Translations under genes and position numbers: made by a program | From: Lachnospiraceae bacterium | GTDB lineage: Bacteria; Bacillota; Clostridia; Lachnospirales; Lachnospiraceae | DNA length: 57,283 nt | NCBI GenBank assembly: GCA_910575835.1 | Contig: CAJTGB010000030.1 | Coordinates: 1-57,283, forward strand | Reading direction: 5' to 3' | Shown: positions 15,575 to 25,481 of the stretch, piece by piece | Layout: each line of letters starts with the position of its first letter | Numbering within the stretch: the first letter of the stretch is position 1 | The notes under the pieces: generated by a model | The model's input: the letters and a program-made list of their open reading frames with translations, nothing else | Database searches by the model: none | Told to the model about the DNA's origin: nothing

Positions 15575-16453
15575 ATGAATCTTTATCATCTCAGGTATTT
15601 TGTGACACTGGCGCATTTAGAGCATTACACGAAAGCTGCCGAGATTCTGGCCATCACTCAGCCTAGCTTAAGCCATGCAATCTCCTCTCTTGAAAAAGAA
15701 CTGGGAGTCAAATTATTCGAGAAGGATGGACGCAATGTGGTCCTGACCAAATGCGGCCAGGCATTCCTGACAGACGTTGAGCAGTCTCTTGAGATGCTGG
15801 ATTCCAGCGTAAATAAGCTTAAGATGACCGGAATGGGGGCAGGACACGTCGATATCGGCATGCTTCGCACTTTAAGCTCCACCGTCCCAAGGTTTGTGAA
15901 AGATTTTCTGGATTCAAACCCGAATAAGAACATTCATTTTCACTTTCATACCTCCCCCGGCCAGACACCGGATATTATCAGAGGTTTGAAAGAAAGGCAG
16001 TATGATATCGCCTTTTGCTCCATGACAGGAAACGAACCCCTCGTTGAATTTACCCCGATCTCACGTCAGGAATTAGTTCTGATCGTTCCCAAGGGACATC
16101 CCTTAGAGAACCGGGAATTCATCAACCTCCATGAGACCCTGCCCTATCCGCAGATCACATTTTCCGGCAAAAGCGGCCTAAAAGCCGCGATCGACGGCTT
16201 ATTTGAGAAATGCGGCGGACAGCCTCAGAGTGAATACGCCCTGGAGGAGGACCAGGCTGTTGCCGGTCTTGTATGCGCAGGATTAGGAATTGCCGTGATC
16301 CCGCGAATGTCAATTCTTGACTACATGCCTGTCAAAATCATTGAGATCATCGAACCAGGCTGGGAGAGAATCTTCTATATGGCAACCCTGAAGAATGTAT
16401 ATCAGGCGCCGGTGGTTCAGAATTTTAAAACTTATATAATGGAACATGTATGA
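15575..16453 (+). CDS. LysR-family transcriptional regulator
   Basis: A 292-residue LysR protein. The N-terminal winged HTH is clear (YTKAAEILAITQPSLSHAIS) and is followed by the periplasmic-binding-like effector domain starting near residue 90. The ATG at 15575 is chosen because AGGAG lies upstream and the domain starts there (MNLYHLRYF). The effector is unknown. LysR proteins usually control a divergent or adjacent gene, here the DUF5662 gene. Confidence 0.9.
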   Translation: MNLYHLRYFVTLAHLEHYTKAAEILAITQPSLSHAISSLEKELGVKLFEKDGRNVVLTKCGQAFLTDVEQSLEMLDSSVNKLKMTGMGAGHVDIGMLRTLSSTVPRFVKDFLDSNPNKNIHFHFHTSPGQTPDIIRGLKERQYDIAFCSMTGNEPLVEFTPISRQELVLIVPKGHPLENREFINLHETLPYPQITFSGKSGLKAAIDGLFEKCGGQPQSEYALEEDQAVAGLVCAGLGIAVIPRMSILDYMPVKIIEIIEPGWERIFYMATLKNVYQAPVVQNFKTYIMEHV

Positions 16454-16462
16454 AGTCAGCAA

Positions 16463-16503
16463 GGGGTGTACAGCTAGAGTTCTCTCTCCAATCTGTACAC
16501 CCC
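16463..16503. terminator. Hairpin between the converging LysR and thiD genes
   Basis: GGGGTGTACAG (16463-16473) and CTGTACACCCC (16493-16503) pair perfectly over 11 bases. There is no long T run on either side, but the location between converging genes suits a terminator. Confidence 0.55.
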
Positions 16504-16529
16504 GTCTTACGGCCTTCTCTGCCAAATCC

Positions 16530-16904
16530 TTATGAATCCGCCTTATATTTCCCTGTCAGATCAAAACCATGGTCCATTGGGCCTCTTCCTTTTCCCAGAT
16601 CCAGCATGGCGCTAAGAGCGCCAGACAGATATGCCTTCGCGCGTTCCACAGCCCATTCCAGATCGGATCCCTTCGCAAGATTCGACGCGATCGCGCTGGA
16701 AAGCGTACAGCCTGTCCCGTGGGTGTTGGGATTGTCGATCTTCTTCCCGTTAAACCACCTGACCGAGCCGTTCCTGCACAGAAGATCGTTAGCGTCGTTC
16801 AGGCTGTGCCCTCCTTTTAACAGCACCGCACAGGAATATCTTCCGCTGATCCGTTTTGCCGCCGTAACCATATCCTCCTTTGTCCTGATCTTTTCACCGG
16901 ACAT
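16530..16904 (-). pseudogene. thiD: 5'-truncated thiD (HMP-phosphate kinase C-terminal half)
   Basis: The 124 residues match only the C-terminal half of ThiD, the kinase that phosphorylates hydroxymethylpyrimidine phosphate. The C-terminal landmarks are there: SGEKIRTKEDM, the AVLLKGGH strand and the anion-hole NTHGTGCTLSSAIA. About 140 N-terminal residues, with the substrate-binding part, are missing, and the thiM stop lies only 17 bases upstream. No ribosome-binding site is visible before its ATG. A deletion joining thiM to the middle of thiD is the simplest reading, so the product is probably inactive. Confidence 0.8.
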
Positions 16905-16921
16905 TCTCTGCCCGGTACTTC

Positions 16922-17731
16922 TTAATTCGCACCTCTTTCCAGAGCGTCTTCATCCATATTGCAGACGGCGTCAATAATACGGCTCCTGTATGCGCAGTTG
17001 CCGTCTCCCTCCTGCATCCGCATCCATGCAAGCTCTCCCGCAAGTCCCATGGCGCACACTGCCGCCGCGGCAGCCGCAAGCTTATTCTCAGGGTTTGCCG
17101 CCAGAAAAGCTGTCATCATACCGGACAACTGACAGCCTGTCCCTGTGATCTTGCCCATCTCTGCGCGGCCGTTGCGGATCACATAACAGGACATACCGTC
17201 GCTTACCAGATCGACGGCGCCTGTGACCGCAGCGATACATCCCGCTTTCTCCGCGAATTCTCTGACAAACGCAACCCCCTCGTCAAGGCGCTCCTCTGTC
17301 ACCGCATCCGCAACATCTGCGTCCACACCCTTCGTCGTCCCGCTGCCAAGCGCCAGCGTCTTGATCTCGGAGATATTTCCGCGGACCACGTCAAACCTAA
17401 GCTCATCCATAAGCCTGACTGCCGTATCCGTCCGAAGCGCGCTTGCCCCGGCGCCTACCGGATCCAACAGAAGCACATGGCCAAGCTCATTCGCCCTTCT
17501 CCCGGCCCGGAACATCCCCTCGATGCTTCGCCGGTTCAATGTCCCGATGTTGATATGCAGCCCGCCGCACACAGACGTGATCTCCTCCACATCCTCCGGC
17601 TCGTCCGACATGATCGGACTGCCGCCGCAGGCGAGCAGAATATTCGCCACATCATTCGCCGTCACATAATTCGTAATGTTATGTACAAGCGGCGCAATCT
17701 TCCTTACATTCTTGATACAGTTTCCTAACAT
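16922..17731 (-). CDS. thiM: Hydroxyethylthiazole kinase
   Basis: A 269-residue ThiM that phosphorylates the thiamine precursor hydroxyethylthiazole for salvage. Family motifs are visible: PLVHNITNYVTANDVAN at the N-terminus, LLLDPVGAGAS in the middle and the catalytic-loop GKITGTGCQLSG. Full length fits the family. The start is the ATG at 17729-17731 with AGGAGG seven bases upstream. A TPP riboswitch with a terminator lies in its leader, so it should be shut off when TPP is abundant. Confidence 0.93.
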   Translation of the reverse strand: MLGNCIKNVRKIAPLVHNITNYVTANDVANILLACGGSPIMSDEPEDVEEITSVCGGLHINIGTLNRRSIEGMFRAGRRANELGHVLLLDPVGAGASALRTDTAVRLMDELRFDVVRGNISEIKTLALGSGTTKGVDADVADAVTEERLDEGVAFVREFAEKAGCIAAVTGAVDLVSDGMSCYVIRNGRAEMGKITGTGCQLSGMMTAFLAANPENKLAAAAAAVCAMGLAGELAWMRMQEGDGNCAYRSRIIDAVCNMDEDALERGAN

Positions 17732-17790
17732 GATGGCTCCTCCTTCTACTGATGAACCCTCTCCGGAAAGCTTCCGACATGATTCCGCAT

Positions 17791-17829
17791 ACAACAAAGC
17801 GGATACACCTGGTATTGGCATATCCGCTT
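17791..17829 (-). terminator. Attenuator after the TPP riboswitch
   Basis: On the minus strand AGCGGATA (17821-17828) pairs with TATCCGCT (17798-17805) and is followed by TTGTTGT. It sits between the riboswitch and the thiM start and can serve as the regulated terminator. Confidence 0.75.
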
Positions 17830-17844
17830 ACACTACGAATCCTA

Positions 17845-17933
17845 TGTCCCTACGTTGGCATTATCCAAATCAGGTTTCATGGGTCGGGACAGTCACAGTC
17901 CCCTCTCAGCCCGCTTCTGCAAGCTCCCCGTTA
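17845..17933 (-). ncRNA. TPP riboswitch (thi box)
   Basis: The minus strand carries the TPP riboswitch consensus: ACGGGGAGC, then GGGCTGAGA, ACCC, AACCTGAT, TGGATAATGCCA and CGTAGGGA in order. The variable P3a region lies between GGGCTGAGA and ACCC. It lies 110 bases upstream of thiM. Confidence 0.95.
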
Positions 17934-18005
17934 CAATATATGATTATCTGTTACAAGCTTAATTATACATCAAGGCACAGATTTTGCAAGATAAACTTGA
18001 TCTCT

Positions 18006-20087
18006 TCACATTCTAAACCTCACTTCGACTTTAAAAAGATCCGCCTCCGTCTCGATCTTAAACTTCCCTTTCTGCAGCTCCACGAAGCTCTTCGCGATCG
18101 CAAGGCCAAGCCCCGACCCTTCGGTATTCCTCGATACGTCCCCGCGCACGAACCGTTCCGTGATCTCATCCGGGTTGAAGTTAAGCTCTGACGCCGACAC
18201 ATTCTTCATCCTGATGACGGCCTCGCCGTCCTCCTTCGTGATCTCTATATACACCCGGGTATGCGGCATCGCATATTTAATGATATTGACGAGCAGATTC
18301 TCAAATACCCGGTAGGTCTTCTGGCTGTCCAGCGACGCCGACACCTTCTCATCAGGGTAGACACATCTAAAGTCCAGATCCGCCCCCGCAATCTTATCTT
18401 CAAGCTCTAACTTCACCTGCTTAAACAGATTCACTACATCCGCATCCACAAGGTTCAGCGTCACATTCTTGCTGCTCGCCTTGCTGATCTCAAACAGATC
18501 TTCGATCAGGACCTTAAGCCGCAGTGATTTTCTCTCCAGAACCTCGATATAATCCTTTTGCTTCTCCTGATCCTTCTCATCCTTCAGAAGATTCACGTAC
18601 GTGATGATCGCCGTCAGCGGAGTCTTAAGATCATGCGAGACATTCGTGACAAGCTCCGTCTTCATACGCTGGCTCTTCACTTCCTCGTCCACAGCCTTCT
18701 TAAACCCGGTCTGGATCTTCTGGATCTCCTGTTTGAACGGGCTGAATATTCCCAGATCTTCTGTGATCCGGGTATCAAGATTACCCTTGGCGATCTCTCC
18801 GGTGGCCTTAAGAAGCACCCTATATTTCCTCTGCAGATCGTTAAAATACTCCCGAAGCAGTAAGAACAGTCCCACAGAGTAGATCAGGATGAACAGGATA
18901 CCTCCGAACCACAGCATACAGTTCAAAGCCAGGATCACAAAATTAACTGCCACGATCTTAAAGATCGTCCGGTTGTTCTTCTCACTCAGATCAATATGAT
19001 CTATAAAGTGATAACAGCGGTCGAACCCTTTCTTAAGCCTTGAAGCAGCATACTTCCACGCCCTCTGGATATATACTCCGTACCGGACACACAGCACTTT
19101 TTCTTTCATGTAGGTTCTAACCCCTAATGTATAGATCTGCCTTAAACAGGCCGCAGCCCAGAATGTAACGGCAAACACAGCCGTCCAGATCAGGAAATCC
19201 AGAAAACTCCCGCCGTTGCCGGTACGCCCTGCGATCCACCACATCTTCTCGCCGAGTATCCCCGTCATGATGAAAAATACAGCCGCTGCAATCTCCATCG
19301 GCGCCTCGAATATCCTCGTCCCGCTCAGATTCCAGAACGGAAGGAGCGGAAGCAGCCAGGATAAGACGGCTACAACCAGGATCAGGATGATCACAAGATT
19401 TACCATGGAATCTATCACATCGTATCCTGTATAGGAATACGAATCAATGTAATTCTCAAGATTTTCCTGCGTCATAGCATAGATATATGTCCTGTTTTTC
19501 GGCTTTTCCAGACTGACGGTCTCCCATACCTCTTCGTCTTCGTCATATGTCTCCACTACACATTCCGTAATATCATACTCGTTGATCACTTCCCTGAACG
19601 CCACACTCTGCTCTGACTTATATTCTCCCGCCTTAATCTGAACATCCGGTTCCCCGTATCTGTCATAAGTGATCACGATTCCCAATGCGAAGGACGACAG
19701 GTTGCCCTCTGTCACCCCGTTTGCAGAATCGGCGGTACTCTTGGCTACATCCTTCCCCTTCTCATCCTTGACACGGTAATCAAGGAACGGATATATACTC
19801 TCATAAGACGCCAGCTCCGAGCCGCTCTCGTTCAGGAGCTCCCTCATATCTTCCGCATTATAATCTCCTCCGCTCTCCATGTTGTAGAGAACGTAGCCGG
19901 CGTCCAGGAATATCTTAAGAAACTCCCTTGACACGACCATGGAATGATTCTCGCTCTCCACGGACGCCTCCGTATTCACATACCAGTTCCAATATTGGCT
20001 CACTACACAGACTGCCGGTATCATGACCGTCATGATCACCGCTAAGATCGTCAGTTTACGGCTGCTTTTCAATTTTGTACCCAACAC
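18006..20087 (-). CDS. Sensor histidine kinase
   Basis: A 693-residue membrane kinase. One membrane segment lies near residues 12-32, followed by an external domain of about 200 residues, then several membrane helices between about 230 and 410, a HAMP-like linker (GEIAKGNLDTRI), the phospho-acceptor box NVSHDLKTPLTA and the ATPase G box GSGLGLAIAKSF. It overlaps the response regulator gene by 32 bases, so the pair is coupled. The GTG start has AAGGTGG six bases upstream. The signal is unknown; a cell-envelope signal would fit the DedA neighbour. Confidence 0.88.
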   Translation of the reverse strand: MLGTKLKSSRKLTILAVIMTVMIPAVCVVSQYWNWYVNTEASVESENHSMVVSREFLKIFLDAGYVLYNMESGGDYNAEDMRELLNESGSELASYESIYPFLDYRVKDEKGKDVAKSTADSANGVTEGNLSSFALGIVITYDRYGEPDVQIKAGEYKSEQSVAFREVINEYDITECVVETYDEDEEVWETVSLEKPKNRTYIYAMTQENLENYIDSYSYTGYDVIDSMVNLVIILILVVAVLSWLLPLLPFWNLSGTRIFEAPMEIAAAVFFIMTGILGEKMWWIAGRTGNGGSFLDFLIWTAVFAVTFWAAACLRQIYTLGVRTYMKEKVLCVRYGVYIQRAWKYAASRLKKGFDRCYHFIDHIDLSEKNNRTIFKIVAVNFVILALNCMLWFGGILFILIYSVGLFLLLREYFNDLQRKYRVLLKATGEIAKGNLDTRITEDLGIFSPFKQEIQKIQTGFKKAVDEEVKSQRMKTELVTNVSHDLKTPLTAIITYVNLLKDEKDQEKQKDYIEVLERKSLRLKVLIEDLFEISKASSKNVTLNLVDADVVNLFKQVKLELEDKIAGADLDFRCVYPDEKVSASLDSQKTYRVFENLLVNIIKYAMPHTRVYIEITKEDGEAVIRMKNVSASELNFNPDEITERFVRGDVSRNTEGSGLGLAIAKSFVELQKGKFKIETEADLFKVEVRFRM

Positions 20088-20772
20088 CCCACACCACCTT
20101 TAAATATTTTGGATCTTTTGGATTGATCTCTATTTTCTCCCGGATATTTCTCACATGTACCATGATAGTATCCGTATTTACCGCCCGCTCGTTCCACACC
20201 CGCTCGTAGATCTCCTCTGCCGAGAACACTCTCCCCGGATTCTTCATCAGAAGCAGCAGGATCTTATACTCTATAGGCGTCAGCTTCACCGGCTCCCCGT
20301 CAACAAAAGCCTCAACAGAGTCCTCATTGATCTCCAGACCGCCTATGGTATAGACGTTGGCTCCTTTATCCCTGCCGCCTAATTTTTCCAGGAACTTGCG
20401 GTATCTCCTCATCTGGGAATTCACTCTGGCCAGAAGCTCCATCGGGGTAAACGGCTTCGTCACATAATCATCCGCCCCCATATTCAATCCCAGGATCTTA
20501 TCCACTTCTTCTGATTTTGCCGAGAGGAAGATCACCGGGAAATCGTGCTTCTCCCTTAACTTGATCGTCATCTGGATCCCATCCATCCGGGGCATCATCA
20601 CATCCACGATCGCCAGATGGATCTCCTCCTTTTCGATGACTTCAAGCCCCTCAACTCCGTCTGCCGCCTGGAATACCTTGTACCCCTGGCTTCTGAGATA
20701 GATCTCTACCCCTTCGCGTATCTCTTTGTCATCCTCCACAATTAATACATGATTGATCTGACTCGTCTCCAT
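20056..20772 (-). CDS. OmpR/PhoB-family response regulator
   Basis: A 238-residue regulator with a receiver domain (acidic VEDD, phospho-acceptor in AIVDVMMPRMDG, conserved lysine in VTKPF) and a C-terminal winged helix (LTPIEYKILLLLMKNPGRVF ... VHVRNIREKIE). It should control genes in response to the coupled kinase. The start at 20770-20772 is uncertain, because an in-frame ATG four codons earlier sits too close to AAAGGA. Tandem 11-bp repeats in front of the operon are candidates for its binding site. Confidence 0.9.
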   Translation of the reverse strand: METSQINHVLIVEDDKEIREGVEIYLRSQGYKVFQAADGVEGLEVIEKEEIHLAIVDVMMPRMDGIQMTIKLREKHDFPVIFLSAKSEEVDKILGLNMGADDYVTKPFTPMELLARVNSQMRRYRKFLEKLGGRDKGANVYTIGGLEINEDSVEAFVDGEPVKLTPIEYKILLLLMKNPGRVFSAEEIYERVWNERAVNTDTIMVHVRNIREKIEINPKDPKYLKVVWGVGYKIEKQP

Positions 20773-20817
20773 TGCCGTTCTCATTCCTTTCTATGCCATG
20801 CTAAAACTTATGATCTG

Positions 20818-21336
20818 TTATACCCATCCTGTGAACATACTCCATACCGCATCCCCCATCACATATCCTGCTCCTATAAATACCGTGTTCCAGACAAGTA
20901 CCCCTAAGACGGAGCTCACCGTATATCTGCCAAACTCCATGGAGATCATTCCCGCCGGGATCGAGATCAGCGTCCGTATCATCGGCACCAGCTTCCCCAC
21001 GAATACTCCCACGGCTCCTCTTCTTCGCAGCGCTTCCAGATTCTTCTCGATCAATCCCTTCTGCTTCGGAAATCTCCTGACATAAAAACGGAAAAAAGCA
21101 TCGCCGCCAAGCCTTCCCAGGAAATATAAGATCCAGCTTCCAAGCAGCCCCGCCGCTACCGACAGCAGCATGACCATCGGAAAACTGATCGCTCCTTTCG
21201 CCGACCATATTCCCGCAAGCGGCATGATCACCCCCGCCGGGAATCCCGGAAGATTCATATATTCCAGCAGAACGATCACAAATACGAATATGGCTCCATA
21301 CTGTGTAAAATACTGCGTAAGCGCCTGAATTGACAT
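20818..21336 (-). CDS. DedA-family membrane protein
   Basis: A 172-residue membrane protein of the DedA/SNARE-associated family, which flips undecaprenyl phosphate or phospholipids in the better studied members. Motifs include EYMNLPGFPAGVIMPLAG near the N-terminus and GRLGGDAFFRFYV and GKLVPMIRTLISIPAG in the middle. The ATG at 21334-21336 has GGAGG upstream. It is the first gene of a DedA-regulator-kinase operon. DedA proteins affect antibiotic-peptide resistance, so an envelope-stress operon is plausible. Confidence 0.85.
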   Translation of the reverse strand: MSIQALTQYFTQYGAIFVFVIVLLEYMNLPGFPAGVIMPLAGIWSAKGAISFPMVMLLSVAAGLLGSWILYFLGRLGGDAFFRFYVRRFPKQKGLIEKNLEALRRRGAVGVFVGKLVPMIRTLISIPAGMISMEFGRYTVSSVLGVLVWNTVFIGAGYVMGDAVWSMFTGWV

Positions 21337-21370
21337 CACTGCATCTCCTCCTTTGTTTCTTGATGTAACT

Positions 21371-21429
21371 ATCATACCCAACAAATCTTAAGAGAGCTGC
21401 CATGAAAATCTAAAGATATTCTAAAGATA
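21371..21429 (-). promoter_or_regulatory. DedA operon promoter with OmpR-type 11-bp repeats
   Basis: Two tandem 11-bp units, ATCTAAAGATA (21408-21418) and TTCTAAAGATA (21419-21429), differ at one base. Another copy with two mismatches, ATCTTAAGAGA, lies at 21385-21395. On the minus strand a possible -10 box TATGAT lies at 21371-21376 with no good -35, so the promoter should need an activator. OmpR-family regulators bind such 11-bp direct repeats, and one is encoded in the operon. Confidence 0.65.
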
Positions 21430-21446
21430 CGTTTAAGAACAATTTA

Positions 21447-21477
21447 GGACGCAGCAAGCCCGAATCCTACTGCGTCC
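21447..21477 (-). terminator. Hairpin after the acetyltransferase gene
   Basis: GGACGCAG (21447-21454) and CTGCGTCC (21470-21477) form an eight-base stem downstream of the acetyltransferase stop, followed on the minus strand by an AT-rich stretch. Confidence 0.55.
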
Positions 21478-21515
21478 CATATTGCAGAATATAGTGTTCC
21501 TAAGAGATCCTTCCC

Positions 21516-22514
21516 TCATACTGCCTCGTTCAGATATATCCCAGACAGCGGGATCACCTTCTTAAGCTCCGACTTCAGCCGTTCCGTCATCACAACGCCA
21601 TCTTCCATGCATACGTCCTCCGCCGTCTTCGCGCCGAACACAAAGCTCGCCAGCGCGGCAACGCTGATCGTACCTTCTGAATTCTCCGCCTTCCCGTCCA
21701 TCAGCATCACGCCGGAAAACTCCGTCCCAGTGATCACGATACAGCGGTTATTCTCCTCGATCAGAGGATCCGTCACACAGAAGCAAAGCCCTGCAAGAGA
21801 ACGGAGCGAAAGCGACATCAGCATCCTTCTGACGTCTATGATCCTAACCATGATCTTAGGCTTCCCTTCCTCCTGTTCAGGATAATGACCCCTGCAGTCC
21901 GCAATCTCCCCGTCTCTTCGGAATATCTTAAGCCTTCCTCCTTCGCTTTCAAACTCCCGGATCAACCTCTGATAATACGCCTCGTCCCTGACGGCAAACA
22001 CCTGATAACGCTTAGATAACTCTCTGTTGGCGAATTCGGCCAGCTCCCGGCAGTCTGCCTTGGACGCATCCGTGATAACGACCCCGGGAAGCTTCTCATC
22101 TTCCTCCCGGTAAAACCGCCGTTCCTGCTGATAGACCGTTCGGAAATCAAAAGGCTGATAGATGCTCTCAGACGCCGGCATCAGGAATGTAAACGCCTTG
22201 CCGTCCTTATACATATCCTTAAGGGAACGCTTCAAAAGCGCCGCCATATATCCCTTCCTGCGGTACTCCTTCTGCGTTGCAACGGCAACGATATAATCCG
22301 CATCCTTCCTGCTTTTGTTGACCCACAGCCTGTATGGATTCAGGTGGAGCATGGAGCGTATCCTGCCGTCCTCTTCTATTGCATATATCTGATTGTCTCT
22401 TGTCTTCTCGGTATAATAATAATCTGTAAAAGACTCGCTGTCCTCGCTGAATATCTCTTCATACAGGAATCTGGTATCCTGACGTTCCTTCTGTCCAAGC
22501 TTTTTTATCTCCAC
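21516..22514 (-). CDS. GNAT N-acetyltransferase, Eis-like
   Basis: A 332-residue protein with an N-terminal GNAT domain, recognised from the acetyl-CoA loop VATQKEYRRKGYMAALL, followed by a second acetyltransferase-like domain and a C-terminal SCP2-like domain, the layout of the Eis family. Such enzymes acetylate amines on small molecules or proteins. Substrate unknown. A GTG start with GGGAGG ten bases upstream is used. It is downstream of ispF, with a terminator after it. Confidence 0.78.
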   Translation of the reverse strand: MEIKKLGQKERQDTRFLYEEIFSEDSESFTDYYYTEKTRDNQIYAIEEDGRIRSMLHLNPYRLWVNKSRKDADYIVAVATQKEYRRKGYMAALLKRSLKDMYKDGKAFTFLMPASESIYQPFDFRTVYQQERRFYREEDEKLPGVVITDASKADCRELAEFANRELSKRYQVFAVRDEAYYQRLIREFESEGGRLKIFRRDGEIADCRGHYPEQEEGKPKIMVRIIDVRRMLMSLSLRSLAGLCFCVTDPLIEENNRCIVITGTEFSGVMLMDGKAENSEGTISVAALASFVFGAKTAEDVCMEDGVVMTERLKSELKKVIPLSGIYLNEAV

Positions 22515-22541
22515 GACCGCAGTTCCTCCCCTTTGGTATAT

Positions 22542-23081
22542 TTACTTAGAGCATCCGCCGCATCCTGCGCATCTGCCTTCCTCAGCCCCGACCGGATAGC
22601 TGTAATTCTCAATCGTCTCAAGACCTGCGACCGCCTGGGCGGAGATTCCTTCTCCCCGTCCGGTAAATCCAAGCCCCTCCTCCGTCGTAGCCTTGATATT
22701 CACCTGACTGACCTCCAGATGCAGCGCCTCCGCTATGTTGGCGCGCATCTGCTCTATATGCGGCGCCATCTTCGGTCTCTGGGCAATGATCGTAGCGTCG
22801 ATATTACCAACAACGTACAGCTCCTTCTCGATCAGCTCCCCCACATGCTCCAGCAATTTCATACTGGAAATACCCTTATACTTAGGATCTGTATCCGGGA
22901 AATGCCTGCCGATATCGCCAAGCGCCGCCGCCCCCAGAAGCGCATCCATGACGGCGTGCAGAAGCACATCCGCATCCGAATGCCCCAGAAGTCCTTTCTC
23001 ATACGGTATCTTCACGCCGCCGAGTATCAAATCCCTGCCCTCTACCAGTCGGTGGACATCATATCCCATTCCAATTCTCAT
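22542..23081 (-). CDS. ispF: 2-C-methyl-D-erythritol 2,4-cyclodiphosphate synthase
   Basis: A 179-residue IspF, the fifth enzyme of the MEP isoprenoid pathway, forming MEcPP from CDP-ME 2-phosphate. The metal-binding motif GYDVH (D8, H10), [20 protein letters not shown] and the [11 protein letters not shown] loop are present, and [14 protein letters not shown] lies near the end. The C-terminal tail is an extension with four cysteines ([10 protein letters not shown]), possibly metal binding. GGAGGGAG precedes the ATG. Confidence 0.95.
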   Translation of the reverse strand: MRIGMGYDVHRLVEGRDLILGGVKIPYEKGLLGHSDADVLLHAVMDALLGAAALGDIGRHFPDTDPKYKGISSMKLLEHVGELIEKELYVVGNIDATIIAQRPKMAPHIEQMRANIAEALHLEVSQVNIKATTEEGLGFTGRGEGISAQAVAGLETIENYSYPVGAEEGRCAGCGGCSK

Positions 23082-23180
23082 AAGCCGCTCCCTCCTTTTT
23101 TATGTTCGTCCATATTGAATATTCTGCTCCTTTGGACCTCCAAATATCAACTGATTTAGAGTAAAGTTTTGTTATACGAA

Positions 23181-23205
23181 AAAAAGTCTGCACACACAGA
23201 CTTTT
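23181..23205 (-). terminator. Terminator of the tRNA-Met/Val unit
   Basis: On the minus strand AAAAGTCTG pairs with CAGACTTTTT around a six-base loop and ends in a T run. It follows tRNA-Met closely. Confidence 0.85.
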
Positions 23206-23211
23206 CCGACA

Positions 23212-23285
23212 TAGCGGGAACTGGATTTGAACCAGCGACACCACGGGTATGAACCGTGTGCTCTCGCCAACTGAGCTATCCCGCC
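23212..23285 (-). tRNA. tRNA-Met, anticodon CAT (elongator)
   Basis: A 74-nt tRNA with acceptor GGCGGGA/TCCCGCT and anticodon stem-loop CACGG-TTCATAC-CCGTG. The first base pair is a G-T wobble rather than an initiator-type mismatch and the body resembles elongator methionine tRNAs of Firmicutes. CCA is not encoded. Confidence 0.9.
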
Positions 23286-23316
23286 ATATTTAATTATACA
23301 ACATCTCTGTTGTAAA

Positions 23317-23389
23317 TGGGACCTATAGGGCTCGAACCTATGACCCTCTGCTTGTAAGGCAGATGCTCTCCCAGCTGAGCTAAGATCCC
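23317..23389 (-). tRNA. tRNA-Val, anticodon TAC
   Basis: A 73-nt tRNA with acceptor GGGATCT/AGGTCCC, D arm TAGCTCAGCTGGGAGAGCA and anticodon loop CTTACAA within TCTGC/GCAGA. It is 31 bp upstream of tRNA-Met and co-transcribed with it. CCA is not encoded. Confidence 0.9.
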
Positions 23390-23525
23390 ATATGTGTGAG
23401 CTCCTTATCTCGAACCCGCTTCGCTATTATACTATTAAATGCCATAACTTGTCAACACATTTTTACAATTTTTTTAATTTATTTTTTTCAGGCGTAAATT
23501 TTTAACAGAATTTTTCATCAAACAC

Positions 23526-23554
23526 TTTACTCTTATGCTAAGGAATGATATCTT
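23526..23554 (+). promoter_or_regulatory. Possible promoter of the small coiled-coil gene
   Basis: TTTACT (23526-23531) is followed after 17 bases by TATCTT (23549-23554), 47 bases before the start. The area is very AT-rich, so chance is possible. Confidence 0.4.
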
Positions 23555-23601
23555 TATATTATAAATACAAAATTTAAACTACAGTATGGAGGTTGTTTGT
23601 T

Positions 23602-23850
23602 ATGGCAAGAAGAAAGGTAGAAGAAAAGAATTATCCTGAATTGATCGTCGCGGCTGAGGAGAGGATCGACGCATTATCTTCCGAATTAAAACAAGAAAAA
23701 GCTAACTTAAAGCAATTGAAGAAGGACAAGATCCGTTACGACGCAATGGTGGAAAAGCAGCAGAAACAGGCCGAGATCCAGAAAGCTGCCGAACTGCTTG
23801 TAGCTTCCGGTAAAAGCCTCGAAGAGATCGAAGAATTTTTGGCAAATTAG
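23602..23850 (+). CDS. Small coiled-coil protein
   Basis: An 82-residue charged protein, largely a coiled coil (residues about 15-65, with repeated LKQEKANLKQLKKDK-type heptads), ending in a short helix (SLEEIEEFLAN). No family recognised. The ATG at 23602 has GGAGG nine bases upstream. It is monocistronic with its own terminator. A chaperone-like or DNA/protein-bridging role is possible but not supported. Confidence 0.7.
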   Translation: MARRKVEEKNYPELIVAAEERIDALSSELKQEKANLKQLKKDKIRYDAMVEKQQKQAEIQKAAELLVASGKSLEEIEEFLAN

Positions 23851-23873
23851 TAAGCCTAATATAAAGCCTGCCG

Positions 23874-23900
23874 TGACATTTACAAGATCAAGGCAGGCTT
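23874..23900. terminator. Terminator between the coiled-coil gene and gdhA
   Basis: AAGCCTGCC (23874-23882) pairs with GGCAGGCTT (23892-23900), followed by ATTATAT. It lies between converging genes and may act in both directions. Confidence 0.8.
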
Positions 23901-23949
23901 ATTATATATCCGGGGGCAGCTTACAGCATCCCCCTTCTCGTGAAACCTT

Positions 23950-25290
<1,341 letters not shown>

Positions 25291-25424
25291 CTACCTCCTT
25301 AAGTTTATTTCTCTCATATTTTAAAGGATTTTGATGCGAAACACAAGGCTTTTTAGATGATTTTTTGATTTTTTTGCAATTTTACTTGTCTTTTCCTTCA
25401 TTTTACACCAAATATTATAGAAAA

Positions 25425-25452
25425 TGCAGGATATTCTCTCGAACATCCTGCA
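25425..25452 (-). terminator. Terminator after the Hpt gene
   Basis: TGCAGGAT (25425-25432) pairs with ATCCTGCA (25445-25452). On the minus strand it follows the Hpt stop and is followed by TTTTCTATAAT. Confidence 0.75.
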
Positions 25453-25481
25453 ATAGAGTGCGCTCCAATATTCATTTCTTG

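Noticed and set aside
16894-17079. Minus-strand frame considered as the missing N-terminal half of ThiD
   Set aside because: It is an alternate frame of thiM with no ThiD motifs; only a chance short match near the junction.
22344-23159. 271-residue plus-strand frame opposite ispF and the acetyltransferase
   Set aside because: It spans two real minus-strand genes and their spacer; no domain is visible.
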